A stretch of 64,000 nucleotides of DNA from Mycobacterium sp. NBC_00419 (GTDB lineage Bacteria; Actinomycetota; Actinomycetes; Mycobacteriales; Mycobacteriaceae). Location: the NCBI RefSeq assembly GCF_036023875.1, contig NZ_CP107931.1, forward strand, positions 3,906,001-3,970,000, written 5' to 3'. The notes beneath the pieces were generated by a model, which was given only the letters and a program-made list of their open reading frames with translations, was not told the DNA's origin and did no database searches. Positions 26,883 to 36,695 of the stretch are shown here, piece after piece. Position 1 is the first letter of the stretch. Each line of letters starts with the position of its first letter. Made by a program: the position numbers and the translations under genes.

Positions 26883-27282
26883 GGAAGCCGTCGTAGTCCG
26901 ACGTCGCCTCGTTCAGCGACGCGTCGGCGTATCCACGGCAGTAGTCCCACGTGACGTACGCGTCGGGTTCAGGGTCATAGGCCGGCTCGTGCGGGCGAAC
27001 GGTGCCGTCGACCAGGAGCTGAAGAAGGTTGGCGCGCAACATATCCCAGTCGTGATAGTGGTCCTGCTGGCATTCGTCACAGCACACCACCAGGCCGCGG
27101 ATGCCCTTGTGGGCGAGCAGCGCCTCGTAGACCGCGAGATCGGCCAGATCTGCCTCCACGGCGGCGCGCTCCTGCTGGTCGAGCGGCTGACCGGGTTCCA
27201 GCGCATCGAGCGCCGCAGACGGATCGCACGGGTCGTCGGCGAACGGATCTGGCGGCAGGCCTGGTGGAAGGTGGTCGCGCAC
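26878..27282 (-). CDS. DUF5319 conserved protein (Rv3412 homologue)
   Basis: 134 residues, acidic. CCDECQQDHYHDW (about 67-79) holds three Cys and two His and resembles a metal site, although no known zinc-ribbon spacing fits exactly. A second conserved block near the end contains WDYCRGYADA. The function is unknown. The position between sigD-rsdA and guaB2 matches Rv3412. The GTG start lies 6 nt after the reverse-strand hexamer TAGGGT (27294-27289), so the mRNA is probably leaderless. Divergent from guaB2. Confidence 0.85.
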   Translation of the reverse strand: MRDHLPPGLPPDPFADDPCDPSAALDALEPGQPLDQQERAAVEADLADLAVYEALLAHKGIRGLVVCCDECQQDHYHDWDMLRANLLQLLVDGTVRPHEPAYDPEPDAYVTWDYCRGYADASLNEATSDYDGFR

Positions 27283-27295
27283 GACTCCACCCTAG

Positions 27296-28960
<1,665 letters not shown>

Positions 28961-28970
28961 GGGTCGAGCA

Positions 28971-30107
28971 ATGCGTGACATGGTGGAAATCGGCATGGGC
29001 AGAAACGCCCGCCGCACATACGAACTCGACGACATCAACATCGTGCCGTCGCGTCGCACCCGGTCCTCCCAGGACGTCTCGACAGCCTGGCAGCTCGACG
29101 CCTACCGCTTCGAGATCCCGGTCGTCGCGCACCCGACCGACGCGTTGGTCTCCCCGGAGTTCGCCATCGAACTCGGGCGCCTGGGCGGTCTAGGTGTGCT
29201 CAACGGCGAGGGCCTGATCGGCAGGCACGCCGACGTCGAAGCCAAGGTCGCCCAGGTGATCGAGGCCGCTCAGAAAGAGCCCGAGCCGTCGACGTCGATC
29301 CGGCTGCTGCAACAGCTGCACGCCGCACCGCTGGATCCTGAGCTGCTCGGGGCGGCGGTTGCCCGCATCCGTGAGGCCGGTGTGACCACCGCGGTGCGGG
29401 TGAGCCCGCAGAACGCCCAGCTCCTCACACCGACGCTGGTGGCCGCGGGGATCGACCTGCTGGTCATCCAGGGCACGATCATCTCCGCCGAGCGGGTTGC
29501 CAACGACGGTGAGCCCCTCAACCTCAAGACCTTCATCTCCGAACTCGACATCCCGGTCGTCGCCGGTGGTGTGCTCGACCACCGCACCGCGCTGCACCTG
29601 ATGCGCACCGGAGCGGCCGGCGTCATCGTCGGCTATGGGTCCACCTCCGGGGTCACCACCAGCGACGAAGTGCTGGGTATCAGCGTGCCGATGGCCACCG
29701 CGATCGCCGACGCGGCTGCTGCCCGGCGGGAGTACCTGGACGAGACCGGCGGGCGCTACGTGCACGTACTGGCCGACGGCGACATCCACACCTCCGGTGA
29801 CCTCGCCAAGGCGATCGCCTGCGGCGCCGACGCGGTGGTGCTCGGAACGCCCCTGTCGGCGTCGGCCGAAGCCCTCGGCGACGGCTGGTTCTGGCCGTCG
29901 GCAGCAGCCCATCCGTCGCTGCCGCGCGGTGCACTGCTGCAGGTCGCGGTGGGTGAGCGGCCGTCGCTGGACCGGGTGCTCAACGGGCCCTCCGACGATC
30001 CGTTCGGCGCACTGAACCTCGTCGGCGGGCTGCGCCGGTCGATGGCGAAGGCGGGCTACTGCGACCTCAAGGAATTCCAGAAGGTCGGCCTGACCGTCGG
30101 CAGCTGA
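28971..30107 (+). CDS. guaB3: GuaB3 family IMP dehydrogenase-related protein
   Basis: 378 residues, an IMPDH-like barrel without the CBS domains. YELDDINIVPSRRTRSSQDV at the N-terminus is diagnostic of GuaB3. At the position of the IMPDH catalytic-Cys loop it has GYGSTSGVTTSDEVLG, with no Cys. Mycobacterial GuaB3 has not been shown to be an IMPDH; GuaB3 proteins elsewhere have been assigned guanine-nucleotide reactions, so the activity is open. It follows guaB2 closely and probably shares its mRNA. Confidence 0.93.
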   Translation: MRDMVEIGMGRNARRTYELDDINIVPSRRTRSSQDVSTAWQLDAYRFEIPVVAHPTDALVSPEFAIELGRLGGLGVLNGEGLIGRHADVEAKVAQVIEAAQKEPEPSTSIRLLQQLHAAPLDPELLGAAVARIREAGVTTAVRVSPQNAQLLTPTLVAAGIDLLVIQGTIISAERVANDGEPLNLKTFISELDIPVVAGGVLDHRTALHLMRTGAAGVIVGYGSTSGVTTSDEVLGISVPMATAIADAAAARREYLDETGGRYVHVLADGDIHTSGDLAKAIACGADAVVLGTPLSASAEALGDGWFWPSAAAHPSLPRGALLQVAVGERPSLDRVLNGPSDDPFGALNLVGGLRRSMAKAGYCDLKEFQKVGLTVGS

Positions 30108-30118
30108 GGCTTTCGTCC

Positions 30119-30171
30119 GCGCAGAAGGGTCGCGGTGAAAACGCGGTGTCGCCCCTCAGGACCCTTCGCGC
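30119..30171 (+). terminator. Imperfect stem-loop after guaB3
   Basis: GCGC (30119-30122) and AAGGGTC (30125-30131) pair with GACCCTT (30160-30166) and GCGC (30168-30171), with a small internal loop. It begins 11 bp after the guaB3 stop and is probably a terminator separating the purine genes from the acyl-CoA genes. Confidence 0.5.
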
Positions 30172-30185
30172 AGCTACTAAGCTGG

Positions 30186-30206
30186 TATAACTGTCTAACG
30201 AATTAG
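30186..30206 (+). promoter_or_regulatory. Possible promoter/operator before the acyl-CoA synthetase gene
   Basis: TATAAC (30186-30191) is a good -10 hexamer, but no convincing -35 is visible. Just downstream CTAACGAATTAG (30195-30206) has 4-bp inverted ends. The leader to the GTG at 30354 would be about 155 nt; nothing else was seen in it. Confidence 0.35.
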
Positions 30207-30353
30207 CGTCCCGGTCGACGGCCGGGAAGGGCTTGCCGCCCATGGTGTCTCGGTGATCCGACACACCAGCTGACGGTCAGTGTCTGCGTGGATGAGGTGC
30301 CTTTTGTCTTCCCCATCGGGTCTGCTTGTGGTCACGCGTAGCAGCGAGGTCGT

Positions 30354-31871
30354 GTGAGCATTTCGTTGCTGCTGGACATGGCCCAGGGCGGCGGGCTGGC
30401 AGACCCTGACCTCACCGCAATCGTGTCGGGAGATCTTCGGCTGTCGGTGACCGAACTCGGTGCGTTGGCCGATGGCGGTGCGGGCGTGGTGGCGGCCTCC
30501 GGTGCCGGGCACGTCGCCTACGTCGGCACCGGCGGTGCGCTGTTACCGCTGTTGTTGTTTGCCTCTGCGCGTGCGGCGGTGCCGTTCACGCCGCTCAACT
30601 ACCGGCTCTCGGCGGAGAACTTGCGCACGTTGATCGGCAGGTTGCCGGAGGCCTTGGTGGTCGTCGATGACGAGTACCGGAACGCGGTCGGTGACTCGGG
30701 TAGGCAGGTAATCACCTCAGCTGAGTTTGTCGCCTCGGCCCGAACCGCCGATCCAGTCGCAGGCGCGGCCGAGCCGGACCCTGATTCCGTCGCGGTGGTG
30801 TTGTTTACCTCGGGCACCACGTCGGCTCCGAAAGCCGTTGAGCTGTCACATTACAACCTGACCAGCTACATCATGGGCACCGTCGACTTCGACTCCGCTC
30901 AACCTGGCGACGCCGCCTTGATCTGCGTGCCGCCGTACCACATCGCCGGTGTCTCGGCGGCGCTGTCTAATCTGTACGCCGGGCGCCGGATGGTCTACCT
31001 CACGGCGTTCGATGCGGCCCAGTGGGTGCGACTGGTCGATGCCGAGGGGGTGACGTCGGCAACGGTCGTCCCGACGATGCTCGATCGCATCGTCACCGCG
31101 TTGGACGCTGCGGATACGAGGCTTCCGACGCTGCGCTCGCTGGCCTACGGTGGCTCGAAAGTCGCGCTACCCCTTGTCCGTAAGGCGCTGAATCTGCTGC
31201 CCGACGTCGGATTCGTCAATGCCTACGGACTCACCGAAACCAGTTCCACCATCGCGGTGCTCACGCCCGAGGACCATCGGGTGGCTTTCGTGGCCGATGA
31301 CCCGAATGTGTTGCGGCGGTTGGGTTCGGTGGGACGTCCGGTGCCCACGATCGAGGTACAGGTCCGTGGTGAGGACGGCACCGTTCTCGGTCCGAACGAG
31401 ACCGGAGAGTTGTTCGTCCGGGGTGAACAGGTGTCGGGTCGCTACACCGGGATCGGCTCGGTGCTCGACGATGAGGGCTGGTTCCCGACGAAGGATGTCG
31501 CCTATCTCGACGAGGATGGCTACCTGTTCATCGGCGGCCGATCCGATGACACGATCATCCGCGGCGGCGAGAACATCGCCCCGGCGGAGATCGAAGATGT
31601 CCTGGTTGAGCACCCCGATGTGCACGAGTGCGCCGTGGTCGGTGTCGAGGATCCGTCGTGGGGTCAGATCATCGTCGCCGTCGTCGTTCCGGCCGTCGGG
31701 GCTGCACCTGATGCGGAGGGTGTGCGAGAGTTCGTCCGCGCTCAGCTGCGGGGCTCACGCACTCCCGACCGCGTCGTCTTTCGAGAAGAGCTGCCCACCA
31801 ACGCCACCGGCAAGGTCCTGCGGCGCGACCTCGTGCGCGAGCTCAACGAATCCGCAAAGGAGTCAGTGTGA
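30354..31871 (+). CDS. Class I adenylate-forming acyl-CoA synthetase (FadD-like)
   Basis: 505 residues from a GTG. The AMP/phosphate loop TSGTTSAPKAVE, YGLTETSS, the hinge region EDGYLFIGGRSDDTIIRGGENI and the catalytic C-terminal Lys in NATGKVLRRDL are complete, so it should activate a carboxylic acid to its CoA thioester through an acyl-adenylate. The carboxylate is unknown. It overlaps (GTGA) a small conserved ORF. First gene of an acyl-CoA block between guaB3 and choD. Confidence 0.88.
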   Translation: MSISLLLDMAQGGGLADPDLTAIVSGDLRLSVTELGALADGGAGVVAASGAGHVAYVGTGGALLPLLLFASARAAVPFTPLNYRLSAENLRTLIGRLPEALVVVDDEYRNAVGDSGRQVITSAEFVASARTADPVAGAAEPDPDSVAVVLFTSGTTSAPKAVELSHYNLTSYIMGTVDFDSAQPGDAALICVPPYHIAGVSAALSNLYAGRRMVYLTAFDAAQWVRLVDAEGVTSATVVPTMLDRIVTALDAADTRLPTLRSLAYGGSKVALPLVRKALNLLPDVGFVNAYGLTETSSTIAVLTPEDHRVAFVADDPNVLRRLGSVGRPVPTIEVQVRGEDGTVLGPNETGELFVRGEQVSGRYTGIGSVLDDEGWFPTKDVAYLDEDGYLFIGGRSDDTIIRGGENIAPAEIEDVLVEHPDVHECAVVGVEDPSWGQIIVAVVVPAVGAAPDAEGVREFVRAQLRGSRTPDRVVFREELPTNATGKVLRRDLVRELNESAKESV

Positions 31872-32170
31872 TCAAGAACGGCAGTCGCCTGCAGAGCCAG
31901 GTGTGCGATACCCAGGTCATCGTGGTGCGCAGCACCGAGGCGCTCGACGACCTCCGCATCGGTGGTGCGCCGGCTGTTCCGGTCGGCACGGAGAAGAGCG
32001 GGGACCTCGCGCTGGACGACGCGTTTGCGGCCGGTGCGTTGATGGGCAAGCGCTACGTCCATACCGATGGTGCTGAGCTGCTGGTGACCAAGGCCGGCAA
32101 GGGGTCGTTGAGCGTGGGTTCGACGGCGCTGGAGCTCAAGGAAGCCAAGCCGCTTCCCGCCAGTGACTGA
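31868..32170 (+). CDS. Small conserved hypothetical protein coupled to the acyl-CoA synthetase
   Basis: 100 residues, GTG start overlapping the previous stop. It opens MIKNGSRLQSQVCDTQVIVV, has a middle basic patch (LMGKRYVHTDGAEL) and ends ALELKEAKPLPASD. It contains a single Cys and no signal peptide or membrane helix. I do not recognise a domain. Translational coupling to an acyl-CoA synthetase suggests an accessory or carrier role, which is only an inference. Confidence 0.7.
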   Translation: MIKNGSRLQSQVCDTQVIVVRSTEALDDLRIGGAPAVPVGTEKSGDLALDDAFAAGALMGKRYVHTDGAELLVTKAGKGSLSVGSTALELKEAKPLPASD

Positions 32171-32197
32171 CGACGTCGCGGAGAAGGCGCTGACCGC

Positions 32198-33727
32198 CTA
32201 CTGTGTTGCCGCGCTGTACTTTTCGATGAGCGATTGCTTGTAGAGTTTGCCGGCATCGGTTCGCGGGAGATGGTCCTCGAACCAGATGTGGCGCGGGCAC
32301 TTGAAATGAGCGAGTCGCTCGCGCAGCCACTGCGCCAGTTCGTCGGCGAAGACTTCGCTGGCATCGCCCGGGGTGACTGTCTCCACCACGGCGGCGACTC
32401 GCTGCCCCATCTCGGCATCAGGAATCCCGAAGACGGCGGCGTCGGCGACCTGAGGGTGGCTGACGAGCAGGCTTTCGGCTTCCTGGGGGTAGATGTTCAC
32501 CCCGCCGGAGATGATCATGTGGTGCCGGCGATCGCTGAGGTAGAGGTAGCCGTCCTGGTCGAGATGTCCGACGTCGCCGACGGTCGCCCATCCGGTCTGG
32601 TTGTGGGAGGCAGCCGTCTTGGCTTGGTCATTGAGATAGTCGAACGCGTAGCCGCCCTCGAAGTACACATCGCCGACCTGGCCGACAGGTAGCTCGCAGC
32701 CGTCCTCGTCGAGGATGTGTGGCGTGCCCAGAATCGCGCGACCTACCGAACCCGGGTGGTCCAGCCACTCCGGGGCGGTGATGAACGTGATGCCCGCGCC
32801 CTCTGATGACGAGTAGAACTCGTCGATGATGGGTCCCCACCATTCGATCATCTGGCGCTTGATCTCGGGCGGGCACGGTGCCGCGGCGTGCACGACGCGC
32901 CGCAGGCTCGACAGGTCGTAGGAGTCGCGGACCTGCTTGGGCAGCTTCAGCATTCGCACGAACATCGCCGGAACGAACTGGCCATGGGTGATGCCGTAGC
33001 GCTCGATGCAGGCCAATGTCTGCTCTGCGTCGAACTTTTCGAGGACCACCGTGGTGGCGCCAAGGGCCTGCACGCACATCGACCAGACCGACGGGGCTGT
33101 GTGGTAGAGCGGCGCGGGGCTCAGGTAGACCGATTGTGCGGTGACGCCAAGCGCGCCCAGCAGCGGGGTCAGCGGGTTGGGTGCTTCAGCCGGAGTGAGG
33201 TGCGGGAGCGCGCGCCGGATACCTTTTGGCCGGCCCGTGGTCCCGGACGAGTACTGCAGCAGGTCGCCTTCAGATTCGTCAGCGACGGGACTGACCGGTT
33301 CGGCGGCAACCGCATCGGGATAGCAACTCCACCCGGGCAGCGCGGGTGCGGTGATCAGTCTGAGTTCGGGGGCGACCCCGCTCAGATAGTCATCGAGCGA
33401 ACGGCACTGCTCGCTCATCGTGGCGGAGGCGACGATCGCTGTGGCGCCGCTGTTGGACAGGATGTATCCGATTTCGGCTGGTGTCAGATGGGTGTTCACC
33501 GGGACGTAGTACAGCCCCGCACGCCGGGCCGCCCACATGACTGCATGCATGTGCTCGTTGTTCTCCATGAGCACCGCGACGGTGTCGCCGTGTCGCAGCC
33601 CGTGCCGGCGCCAGTAGTGGGCCAGTTGGTTGGCCCGGGCTTCGAGCTGTGTGAACGTCACCTGCCGAGCCGATGGGTGCAGGATGACCGCGGGTGTGTC
33701 AGCTGCGCAGTGCTCGCGAATCTGCAT
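32198..33727 (-). CDS. Acyl-CoA synthetase (AMP-dependent, FadD4-like)
   Basis: 509 residues. YSSGTTGRPKGIRR is the phosphate-binding loop, YSSSEGAGITF the A5 motif, DGYLYLSDRRHHMIISGGVNIYP the A7-A8 region and RTDAGKLYKQSL contains the catalytic Lys. Arrangement and length fit medium/long-chain or steroid-side-chain acyl-CoA ligases of actinobacteria. It follows the thioesterase gene by 4 bp and converges on the small ORF. Confidence 0.88.
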   Translation of the reverse strand: MQIREHCAADTPAVILHPSARQVTFTQLEARANQLAHYWRRHGLRHGDTVAVLMENNEHMHAVMWAARRAGLYYVPVNTHLTPAEIGYILSNSGATAIVASATMSEQCRSLDDYLSGVAPELRLITAPALPGWSCYPDAVAAEPVSPVADESEGDLLQYSSGTTGRPKGIRRALPHLTPAEAPNPLTPLLGALGVTAQSVYLSPAPLYHTAPSVWSMCVQALGATTVVLEKFDAEQTLACIERYGITHGQFVPAMFVRMLKLPKQVRDSYDLSSLRRVVHAAAPCPPEIKRQMIEWWGPIIDEFYSSSEGAGITFITAPEWLDHPGSVGRAILGTPHILDEDGCELPVGQVGDVYFEGGYAFDYLNDQAKTAASHNQTGWATVGDVGHLDQDGYLYLSDRRHHMIISGGVNIYPQEAESLLVSHPQVADAAVFGIPDAEMGQRVAAVVETVTPGDASEVFADELAQWLRERLAHFKCPRHIWFEDHLPRTDAGKLYKQSLIEKYSAATQ

Positions 33728-33731
33728 GGCG

Positions 33732-34142
33732 CTAGCGAACTGCCGACTCGGTGCTGAGGCTGTTCAGTGTGGCCAACTCGGCCTCAGACCATGGGCGGGG
33801 CCGTTGCTGTGCCTGGTCGAGGACCACCTGCACGGTGCGCACGGTGGCGCAGGCGCGTCCGGTATCGGTCGCGATTGTGTTCAGGGTGGTAAACGATGTT
33901 CTGCCAATCGATTCCACCCGCGCGGTCACCTCAAGGGTGTCGGTCACCACAACGGAGCTGTGATAGTCGACGCCGTTGTGCACGACGACGATGTGAGCCC
34001 AGGCATCCGGCAGCGCCTGCTGGAGAAAGCGAGCCCTGGCCTCCTCCGCGTACACCAGGAACACGTTGTTGTTGACGTGCCCGACCGGATCGAGGTCAGT
34101 CCAGCGAGGCTCGATCCGCAGGGGTGGCGGCAGCTCTATCAC
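33732..34142 (-). CDS. Acyl-CoA thioesterase (hotdog fold, 4HBT-like)
   Basis: 136 residues. [27 protein letters not shown] is the helical signature of 4HBT/YbgC-type thioesterases, with the Asp of DPVGHVNN as the likely catalytic acid. It hydrolyses an acyl-CoA of unknown chain type. The GTG start is exactly 7 nt after reverse-strand TAGATT (34155-34150), so it is probably leaderless. Operon with the FadD-like gene downstream and divergent from the racemase gene. Confidence 0.85.
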   Translation of the reverse strand: MIELPPPLRIEPRWTDLDPVGHVNNNVFLVYAEEARARFLQQALPDAWAHIVVVHNGVDYHSSVVVTDTLEVTARVESIGRTSFTTLNTIATDTGRACATVRTVQVVLDQAQQRPRPWSEAELATLNSLSTESAVR

Positions 34143-34149
34143 GCAAAAT

Positions 34150-34155
34150 AATCTA
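34150..34155 (-). promoter_or_regulatory. Leaderless -10 element of the thioesterase gene
   Basis: Reverse-strand TAGATT, 7-nt spacer ATTTTGC, then GTG at 34142-34140. Confidence 0.55.
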
Positions 34156-34200
34156 CCGCAATATGTCGTGAGTCGGATACCGGCCGAGGGGGCTGAAACT

Positions 34201-34220
34201 CGGATTCCAAGCGGAATCCG
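34201..34220. promoter_or_regulatory. Perfect 8-bp inverted repeat, candidate operator
   Basis: CGGATTCC (34201-34208), AAGC, then GGAATCCG (34213-34220) form a perfect inverted repeat in the 166-bp gap between the divergent thioesterase and racemase genes. Size and symmetry fit a TetR-type operator that could control both operons. No regulator gene is adjacent. Confidence 0.5.
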
Positions 34221-34308
34221 GCAGCCTGAAATAGGCAGACTATTACGCTACTTGGATGACTGCAGGAGACACTTGCGGCGGGAAGCGATCACCCCAGTGG
34301 ATGAAATC

Positions 34309-35391
34309 ATGACCGGGCCGCTGAACGGCCTGCGTGTCGTCGAACTGGCCGGAATCGGTCCGGGGCCGCACGCCGCGATGGTCCTCGGTGACCTCGGCGC
34401 CGATGTCGTGCGCGTCGAGCGTCCGGCCGGAGAGCCGATGCCCGCCAACGATCTGATGCTGCGTAGCCGACGCGTCGTGGTGGCCGATCTGAAGAGTGAC
34501 GAGGGTCGCGACCTGGTGCTGCAACTCGTCGCCAAGGCCGATGTGCTGATCGAGGGGTATCGACCCGGCGTAACCGAGCGGCTGGGACTGGGTCCCGAGG
34601 ATTGCGCCAAGGTCAACGATCGACTGGTCTACGCCCGGATGACGGGCTGGGGCCAAGACGGTCCCCGCGCGCAGCAGGCCGGGCACGACATCAACTACAT
34701 CTCCGTCAACGGCATCCTGCATGCCATTGGACGCAAGGGTGAAAGGCCGGTACCGCCGCTGAATCTGGTCGGTGATTTCGGTGGGGGATCGATGTTCCTG
34801 CTCGTCGGGATCTTTGCCGCGCTGTGGGAGCGCCAGACGTCCGGCAAGGGACAGGTTGTCGATGCCGCCATGGTCGACGGGTCATCGGTGCTGGCGCAGA
34901 TGATGTGGAGCATGCGCAGTCTCGGCGTATGGGACGACCGGCGTGGGGTCAACCTGCTCGACTCGGGCGCACCGTTCTACGACACCTACGAGACGGCCGA
35001 TGGCAAGCACGTTGCCGTCGGCGCGATCGAGCCCCAGTTCTACGCCCAGCTGGTGGCCGGTCTGGGTCTGGATCCGGCGGCTCTTCCCGCCCAGAATGAC
35101 GTGACCCGCTGGGCAGAACTGCGGCAGACGCTCGCCGATGCCTTCCGTGCCCGTGATCGTGACCACTGGGCGGCCGTTTTCGACGGCACCGACGCATGCG
35201 TGACGCCGGTTCTGAGTTTCGGTGAGGCCGAGACCGAAGCGCATCTCGTCGCGCGCGGCACGCTGTTCGGTTCGGGCCAAGGCATCCAACCGATGCCCGC
35301 GCCGCGATTCTCCCGCAGCCACCCCGGTACGCCGGCCCCGCCGGGCGGTTCGGAGGTCGCGGCCGCAGGTGTTCTGCGGGAATGGAATTAG
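34309..35391 (+). CDS. mcr: Alpha-methylacyl-CoA racemase
   Basis: 360 residues of the class III CoA-transferase superfamily. [29 protein letters not shown] is the racemase N-terminus. The catalytic pair H126 (GHDINYIS) and D156 (VGDFGGGS) fall at exactly the positions known for M. tuberculosis MCR. It inverts the 2-methyl centre of branched-chain or steroid-side-chain acyl-CoAs before beta-oxidation. The start at ATG 34309 gives the family N-terminus MTGPL; an in-frame GTG at 34297 adds four residues. Confidence 0.92.
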   Translation: MTGPLNGLRVVELAGIGPGPHAAMVLGDLGADVVRVERPAGEPMPANDLMLRSRRVVVADLKSDEGRDLVLQLVAKADVLIEGYRPGVTERLGLGPEDCAKVNDRLVYARMTGWGQDGPRAQQAGHDINYISVNGILHAIGRKGERPVPPLNLVGDFGGGSMFLLVGIFAALWERQTSGKGQVVDAAMVDGSSVLAQMMWSMRSLGVWDDRRGVNLLDSGAPFYDTYETADGKHVAVGAIEPQFYAQLVAGLGLDPAALPAQNDVTRWAELRQTLADAFRARDRDHWAAVFDGTDACVTPVLSFGEAETEAHLVARGTLFGSGQGIQPMPAPRFSRSHPGTPAPPGGSEVAAAGVLREWN

Positions 35392-35413
35392 TGTCTCTGA
35401 CGAGAGGTTTGTC

Positions 35414-36631
35414 GTGTCCAACCTGCTAGATGGAGTGCGCGTAATCGAATCGGCAGTACTGCTCAACGGTGACACCGTGGGCATGCTGCTCGGTGATCTG
35501 GGCGCCGATGTGATCAAGGTCGAGTCACCACCTGCCGGCGACTACCTGCGTTACTTTCTCGGCCAGATCGTCCCGGGTGTGAGCGTGCCGCACGCTCAGG
35601 TCAACCGGAACAAGCGCTCGGTGCTGTTGGATCTGAGAGACGACTCCGACCGGGAGACGTTCTGGCGTCTCATCGACACCGCCGACATCTTCGTCGACGG
35701 CAACCGGCCCGGTGTATGCGACAAGTTGGGAGTGGGGCCAGACGCGATGCGCGCCCGTAAACCAAGCCTGGTCTATGTGCAGCACACCGGTTTTGGTGCC
35801 ACCGGCCCGTACGCGAACATTCCGACCCATGGGATGCTCATGAACGCGCTGGTGGGTGCCCACGCAGTGCAGCGCGGCGACGACGGGCTGCTTGAGAAAG
35901 GGTCCTTCGAACAGGACGGGGCCAATCTCGGCGGCGAGGCGACCAGTGTGGGTGCTCTCCATGCCGCACTTCATGCCGTTGCGGCGCTGTACCGGGCCAG
36001 GGAGACCGGTGTCGGCGCCTACGTCGACGTCGCGGGTTCGGATGCGACCGCAATGACGGCGTGGGTGGCAATGGCATTGCAGCGCAACGACCATCGCATC
36101 ACCGACCGGTCTGGAATGGCCACCAGATCCGGCGGCGAGATGACGGGGTCGCGATACCAGTTCTACGAGACCTCCGACGGCAGGGTCGTGTTGTTCGGCT
36201 GTATCGAGCAACGCTTCTGGGACAAGTGGGCAGCGGCCGCGGGGCGCGAGGATCTGATCGGGCGACAAGCGGACACGTCCAATGGCTCGGTCGACTGGGG
36301 CGATGAGGCCGAACGCCACCTGATTGCCGAGGTGATCGCCACCAAGACGCTGGACGAGTGGCTGGCTCTGGCCGCCGAGCACGGCTTCGCGCTCGGCGCG
36401 GCCCACCAGAGGGTCGAGGAGGTCGCTGCCGATCCGCACATCGCCGGCCGCAATGTCTTCGTCGAGGGTGAGCACCCGGTGGCGGGACCGATCTCCTACG
36501 TCGGATCGGCAGCCATCGTCGACGGCGAACCCTTCACGGTGCGTCGGCACGCTCCCGCGCCCGGTGAACACACCGACGAGGTGCTCGCCGAACTGGCAGG
36601 TGACCAGGGGTTGAACGTCACGTCGAAGTGA
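35414..36631 (+). CDS. Class III CoA-transferase family protein (CaiB/BaiF)
   Basis: 405 residues. [34 protein letters not shown] and QVNRNKRSVLLDLRD are typical of CaiB/BaiF CoA-transferases; TGFGATGPYA follows. Family III enzymes use an Asp to form acyl-CoA anhydride intermediates; I did not identify it with certainty. GTG start 22 bp after the racemase stop, so probably co-transcribed and acting on a related substrate. Confidence 0.85.
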   Translation: MSNLLDGVRVIESAVLLNGDTVGMLLGDLGADVIKVESPPAGDYLRYFLGQIVPGVSVPHAQVNRNKRSVLLDLRDDSDRETFWRLIDTADIFVDGNRPGVCDKLGVGPDAMRARKPSLVYVQHTGFGATGPYANIPTHGMLMNALVGAHAVQRGDDGLLEKGSFEQDGANLGGEATSVGALHAALHAVAALYRARETGVGAYVDVAGSDATAMTAWVAMALQRNDHRITDRSGMATRSGGEMTGSRYQFYETSDGRVVLFGCIEQRFWDKWAAAAGREDLIGRQADTSNGSVDWGDEAERHLIAEVIATKTLDEWLALAAEHGFALGAAHQRVEEVAADPHIAGRNVFVEGEHPVAGPISYVGSAAIVDGEPFTVRRHAPAPGEHTDEVLAELAGDQGLNVTSK

Positions 36632-36695
36632 CTGAGGCGGGACGTTAGCCCGCCCTATCTAGCTTGTTACCCGTCAGTAAGTTCATACTGGACCG

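Noticed and set aside
36661..36695. KstR operator in front of choD
   Set aside because: The AACnnGTT core is not present; only a weak -10-like segment was seen.
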